Assembly (NCBI GenBank): GCA_963802915.1
Contig: CAWDKQ010000007.1
Coordinates: 310,001 to 374,000 of the forward strand
Reading direction: 5' to 3'
Origin: JAICMB01 sp963802915
Lineage (GTDB): Bacteria > Acidobacteriota > Terriglobia > Bryobacterales > Bryobacteraceae
DNA: 64,000 nt
A program made the position numbers and the translations under genes. Position 1 is the stretch's first letter; each line of letters starts with the position of its first letter. Below are positions 60,940 through 64,000 of this stretch, in pieces. Under the pieces are notes generated by a model. The model saw only the letters and a list, made by a program, of their open reading frames with translations, did not search any database and was not told the origin of the DNA.

Positions 60940-62210
60940 TGCCGCGCGTGGCTTCGGAGCGCGCCACTCATGCGCGCTACTGGGTCATCGTGTTTTCGGT
61001 CGCACTCGCGATTCTCTCCTACATCGATCGCGTGGCGCTTTCGCAAGCGATGCCGCGAATCCGGCGCGAGCTCGATCTTTCTCCCTCTCAGACCGGCGCG
61101 ATTTTCGGCGCTTTCGGACTCGCTTATGCGTTGTTCGAGATCCCTGGCGGATGGATGGGCGATTGGCTGGGACCGCGCAAGGTCCTGATGCGCATCGTGC
61201 TGTGGTGGTCGACGTTCACGGCGCTGCTCGGGCAGATGTGGAACTTCCCTTCGTTCTGGATTTGCCAGTTTTTGTTTGGTGCCGGCGAGGCCGGTGGGTT
61301 TCCGAATATCACGAAAGCGTTCAGTGTATGGCTGCCGCAGCGCGAGAAGGTTCGAGCGCAGGGCATTCTGTGGACCGCGGCTCGTTGGGCCGGTGCATTC
61401 ACCGCGCCACTCGCGATTTTCACATTGAGGCTCGTGAACTGGCACTGGGCATTCTTCCTCTTTGGCCTGCCGGGATTCTTGTGGGCCATCTGCTTTTATA
61501 TGTGGTTCCGGGATAACCCGCGGGATCATCCGGCCGTGAATCAAGAGGAATTGGCGCTCCTCGGCGATGCTCCGAAATCCGCTGTGGGTCACGGCGACGT
61601 GCCGTGGGGAAAACTGGTGACGTCACGGTCTGTGATTCTGTTGTGGGTCCAATATTTTTGCCTGTCGTTCCCCTGGTATTTCTACATCACCTGGCTTCCC
61701 ACGTATCTGAGCAAGTATCGCCACCTTGCGGATTCTCAGATTGCGCTGTACGGGATCGCGCCGCTATTTCTGGGCGGGGTGGGATGCTTCACGTCGGGGA
61801 TGATGGCCGGCCATGTCGCGCGATGGACCGGCAGCGTGCGAATGGGACGCAGGTTGATCGCCTGCGCCGGTTTCGTCGGCGCTTCCGGAATGTTGGCGCT
61901 ATCGATTAACATTTCGGATGCGTTCTGGGCCATGGCTGCAATGGGTATGGCGAGTTTTTGTAACGATCTGGTAATGCCGCCCGCATGGGGATCCTGCATG
62001 GACATCGGCGGCAAATATGCCGGGACAGTTTCGGGCTCGATGAATATGATGGGAAACCTGGCTGGTTTTGCAGCGCCCGTATTCGGCGGATATATTCTGG
62101 AGCGTACCGGCGGGGATTGGAACGTGTTTCTCTACACGATGGCCGGCATTTATTTGGTCGGGGTGCTGTGCTGGCCGTTTATCGATCCGGTGAAGCCGTT
62201 GGAGGGGTAG
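60936..62210 (+). CDS. MFS transporter, anion:cation symporter (sugar-acid type)
   Basis: 424 residues with 12 predicted helices. The motif RVALSQAMPRIRRELDLSPSQTGAIFGAFGLAYALFEIPGG and GAGEAGGFPNITKAFSVWLPQREKVRAQGI are typical of the ACS family, which carries hexuronates, glucarate or phthalate. Substrate cannot be fixed. It overlaps cutA and converges on a DHDPS-family aldolase that could act on a sugar acid. Confidence 0.9.
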   Translation: MMPRVASERATHARYWVIVFSVALAILSYIDRVALSQAMPRIRRELDLSPSQTGAIFGAFGLAYALFEIPGGWMGDWLGPRKVLMRIVLWWSTFTALLGQMWNFPSFWICQFLFGAGEAGGFPNITKAFSVWLPQREKVRAQGILWTAARWAGAFTAPLAIFTLRLVNWHWAFFLFGLPGFLWAICFYMWFRDNPRDHPAVNQEELALLGDAPKSAVGHGDVPWGKLVTSRSVILLWVQYFCLSFPWYFYITWLPTYLSKYRHLADSQIALYGIAPLFLGGVGCFTSGMMAGHVARWTGSVRMGRRLIACAGFVGASGMLALSINISDAFWAMAAMGMASFCNDLVMPPAWGSCMDIGGKYAGTVSGSMNMMGNLAGFAAPVFGGYILERTGGDWNVFLYTMAGIYLVGVLCWPFIDPVKPLEG

Positions 62211-62225
62211 GACGTTCTACGTCCT
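62209..62225. terminator. Hairpin at the convergent MFS/aldolase junction
   Basis: AGGACGT-TCT-ACGTCCT is a perfect 7-base-pair stem with a 3-base loop that begins inside the MFS stop codon. No T-tract follows. A related CGACGTTCTA string lies 16 bases further on, matching filler seen at two other convergent junctions. Confidence 0.45.
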
Positions 62226-62235
62226 AAGTTCGACG
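62211..62235. repeat. GTTC-rich intergenic filler at a convergent junction
   Basis: GACGTTCTACGTCCTAAG then TTCGACGTTC; similar in character to 148-180 and 28848-28868. It overlaps the hairpin at 62209-62225. Confidence 0.38.
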
Positions 62236-62237
62236 TT

Positions 62238-63155
62238 CTATGTTAAGCCGATTTCGACGAGCGCCTTCCGGATCTCTTCCGTTTCTTCGGCCCCGTAGGG
62301 TTGTAGTGGCTCGGCCAGGATGTTGCGGCATGCTCCGGTGAGAGAGAGGCTGCACTTCATTCCTCGCAGGTAGCGCGTCGGGGAGTGTGAAGATGTCCTG
62401 TGAAAGACGCGCGCGCTCAGGTGCATGACTAGGCCGTGGAGCCGTTCGATCTCCTCTGTCTCGCCGTTCAACGCGGCGCGGTACAGACCGACGTATAACT
62501 CCGGCCAGAGATTCGCTCCACCGGTGATTCCGCCGTGCGCTCCCATTGATATCGATTTCGCCAGCAGCTCTTCGGGGCCGCAAAAGATGGCGAATTCAGT
62601 ATGCCCCGCTAAGACGCGGAGCAGCTCCGCGAAATAGGTCAGATCTCCGGAACTGTCCTTGATTCCGCAGAGATTTGGTAAACTCGCGGCCGCGGCAACT
62701 GTCTCCGGCGCGTACGGGGTTTTCGTCATCGCCGGGAAATTGTAGAGATATGTTGGCAGTGGCAGCTCGGGCGCGATTCTTTCCAGGTATCGAAGCAGCT
62801 CGCATTGAGTGAGGGAGAAATAATACGGTGGTGAGAGGACGAGTCCCGAAGCGCCCGACTTGGTTGCGTGCGCAGCGAAGGCCAAGCTCTCCGACATTGC
62901 GGTGTCGGTAATGTTGACTAGCACCGGAACCCGATCCGCCACATAACTGGAGACGTGCTCGACAAATTCACGGCGCAATCGATAGCTCAGCGACGACGCC
63001 TCGCCTGTCGTTCCCAACAGGAAGATGCCGCTCACGCCCGCTGAGATCAGTCGGTCAACTAATGTCTCGACAGCCGGCCGGTCGAGAATATCGCGCTCCA
63101 ATAACGGAGTCACGATCGGCGGGATAATCCCGCGAAGCGGTCTTGGTAGCGTCAT
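62238..63155 (-). CDS. DHDPS/NAL-family class I aldolase
   Basis: 305 residues forming a TIM barrel. GIIPPIVTPL starts it, FLLGTTGEASSLS carries the pyruvate-binding GTTGE, YLYNFPAMT holds the Tyr, and CGIKDSSGDLTYF contains the Schiff-base Lys. Family members include dihydrodipicolinate synthase, N-acetylneuraminate lyase and 2-keto-3-deoxy-sugar-acid aldolases; the adjacent MFS transporter points to a sugar-acid role rather than lysine synthesis. The C-terminal part (HRTSSHSPTRYLRG) is shorter and less typical. Confidence 0.88.
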   Translation of the reverse strand: MTLPRPLRGIIPPIVTPLLERDILDRPAVETLVDRLISAGVSGIFLLGTTGEASSLSYRLRREFVEHVSSYVADRVPVLVNITDTAMSESLAFAAHATKSGASGLVLSPPYYFSLTQCELLRYLERIAPELPLPTYLYNFPAMTKTPYAPETVAAAASLPNLCGIKDSSGDLTYFAELLRVLAGHTEFAIFCGPEELLAKSISMGAHGGITGGANLWPELYVGLYRAALNGETEEIERLHGLVMHLSARVFHRTSSHSPTRYLRGMKCSLSLTGACRNILAEPLQPYGAEETEEIRKALVEIGLT

Positions 63156-63161
63156 TCCGTA

Positions 63162-63551
63162 TCAGGCTGCGGTCGCTTTCCAGGTGCCTTCATCCACCGG
63201 CGACCCGTCGGCGACCGACTTCGTCGTATACGATCCTTCAATCGTTTTTCCGTTTACCGTGCCGCTGACGGTAGATTGCAGCTTGGCGTCGCCGAGATCG
63301 AAATCGTAAACCACAACGATTTTCGATCCATCCACTTTGACGGAAGTCACGTTGCACTGGACCGGTTGGCCCGCAATTGTGAACGACACGTCGGCTTTGG
63401 TGGCGCCGTCGTCTCCGGCGCGGAGCGAGAGCGTGAAATCGCCGTCGGCCTGTCCGCCGGTCCAGGTGCCTTTATATGTGCCGGACAAATCGGCGGCGGT
63501 TGCGCCGGCGATCAGAGCCAGAGCGATGAACGTGAACGCGATGAGGCGCAT
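63162..63551 (-). CDS. Small exported beta-rich protein of unknown function
   Basis: 129 residues. MRLIAFTFIALALIAGATAA is a signal peptide. The mature part is an all-beta sandwich-like sequence with TYKGTWTG, DFTLSLRAGDDG, KIVVVYDFDLGD and GKTIEGSYTTKSVADGSPVDEGTWKAT, resembling small lipocalin-like domains of soil bacteria. One Cys in VQCNV. I do not recognise a named family. Confidence 0.75.
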   Translation of the reverse strand: MRLIAFTFIALALIAGATAADLSGTYKGTWTGGQADGDFTLSLRAGDDGATKADVSFTIAGQPVQCNVTSVKVDGSKIVVVYDFDLGDAKLQSTVSGTVNGKTIEGSYTTKSVADGSPVDEGTWKATAA

Positions 63552-63586
63552 GCGATCTAGTTTGCCACAGGTCTCCCGGCCGTGGC

Positions 63587-64000
63587 TCAGGAGACCTGCA
63601 CGGCCTCCGGCAGCGTCCGCTGCGGCGGGGGAGGCGGAGCTTGTTGGAACCTGACGGAAACCAGTTTCGAGATCCCCGGTTCCTGCATGGTGACGCCGTA
63701 TAGCGATTGCGCCGCTTCCATGGTGCGCTTGGCATGCGTGATGACGATGAATTGCGTCTGCGAAGACATATCGCGGAGCAGGCGCGTTAGCCGCTCGATA
63801 TTAGGCTCGTCCAGCGGTGCGTCCACTTCGTCCAAAATGCAGAACGGGCTGGGCTGATATTGGAAAATCGCCATCAGGAGAGCCATCGCAGTCAGCGATT
63901 TTTCGCCTCCCGACAGTAGCAGGACGCTTTGAAGCTTCTTGCCCGGAGGCGACGCAACGATATCGATGCCGGATTCCGAAGCATTCGATTCGTCGGTCAG
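63587..64000 (-). CDS. smc: Chromosome segregation protein SMC, C-terminal part (5' end outside the window)
   Basis: The frame is open to the window edge. The translation has LLLSGGEKSLTAMALLMAIF (ABC signature C-motif), PSPFCILDEVDAPLDEPNIERL (Walker B) and QFIVITHAKRTMEAA (D-loop/H-motif), the conserved SMC head. Only the C-terminal lobe is visible (about 137 residues); the coiled coil lies outside. The end, PPPPQRTLPEAVQVS, is a short Pro-rich tail. Confidence 0.95.
   Translation of the reverse strand: MTDESNASESGIDIVASPPGKKLQSVLLLSGGEKSLTAMALLMAIFQYQPSPFCILDEVDAPLDEPNIERLTRLLRDMSSQTQFIVITHAKRTMEAAQSLYGVTMQEPGISKLVSVRFQQAPPPPPQRTLPEAVQVS

Overview
The window looks like a chromosomal segment of an Acidobacteriota bacterium, most likely of the Solibacter/Bryobacter type. 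That is an inference from gene content: a Planctomycetes/Acidobacteria-style DUF1800-DUF1501 secreted pair, an ADOP-type MacB permease, a DUF1080 protein with an RR-type leader, a PadR regulator, a heterodimeric M16 peptidase pair, many secreted proteins and moderately high GC. I see no prophage, insertion sequence, CRISPR array or rRNA. There is one tRNA (tRNA-Ser-UGA).

Layout. 0-6.2 kb: the C-terminus of Ku, a VOC protein, a VanZ-like membrane protein, a secreted amidohydrolase, then hfq-hflX-pgsA and a small RelE-type toxin-antitoxin pair. 6.2-11.6 kb: a RodZ-like protein, then a tightly packed + strand run of GT2 glycosyltransferase, two methyltransferases, a glutaminyl-cyclase-like M28 enzyme, a cupin and a one-domain asparaginase. 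11.6-18.6 kb: a stand-alone LigD polymerase domain (partner of Ku in end joining), a PadR regulator with an inverted repeat over its start codon, an M16 peptidase pair with a LolA-like protein, and a PhnW-type transaminase. 18.6-25.3 kb: a frameshifted ADOP permease, a B12-binding radical SAM enzyme, hipBA and a polyferredoxin-like membrane protein. 25.3-33.9 kb: aceE, an SDR, DUF1501/DUF1800, and a GntR-slipin pair. 33.9-40.9 kb: a DUF1080 protein and a four-gene operon (acyl-CoA dehydrogenase, Fe-S flavoprotein dehydrogenase, divergent ETF beta and alpha). 40.9-47.3 kb: a TonB receptor, a tandem HD-GYP protein coupled to a FadL-type porin, an alpha/beta hydrolase, a cytochrome P460 and tRNA-Ser. 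47.5-60.2 kb: a Cys-rich secreted protein, a SurA-N/DsbA-like fusion and a 3496-residue repeat protein. 60.2-64 kb: a FtsB/DivIC-like protein, CutA, an MFS transporter, a DHDPS-family aldolase, a small secreted protein and the C-terminus of SMC.

Functional links. The acyl-CoA dehydrogenase operon reads as one electron path from an acyl-CoA substrate through ETF and an Fe-S flavoprotein to the membrane; a FadL-type porin and a TonB receptor lie next to it. Ku and the LigD polymerase domain point to NHEJ. The 47.5-60 kb block is the least ordinary part: an exported cysteine-rich protein, a thiol oxidoreductase fused to a chaperone-like domain, and a giant exported protein with five PKD-like domains, about 24 Ig-like units in two alternating types, and a triplicated C-terminal module. 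Several promoter regions carry clear palindromes suited to local regulators (PadR, GntR, and a pair upstream of aceE).
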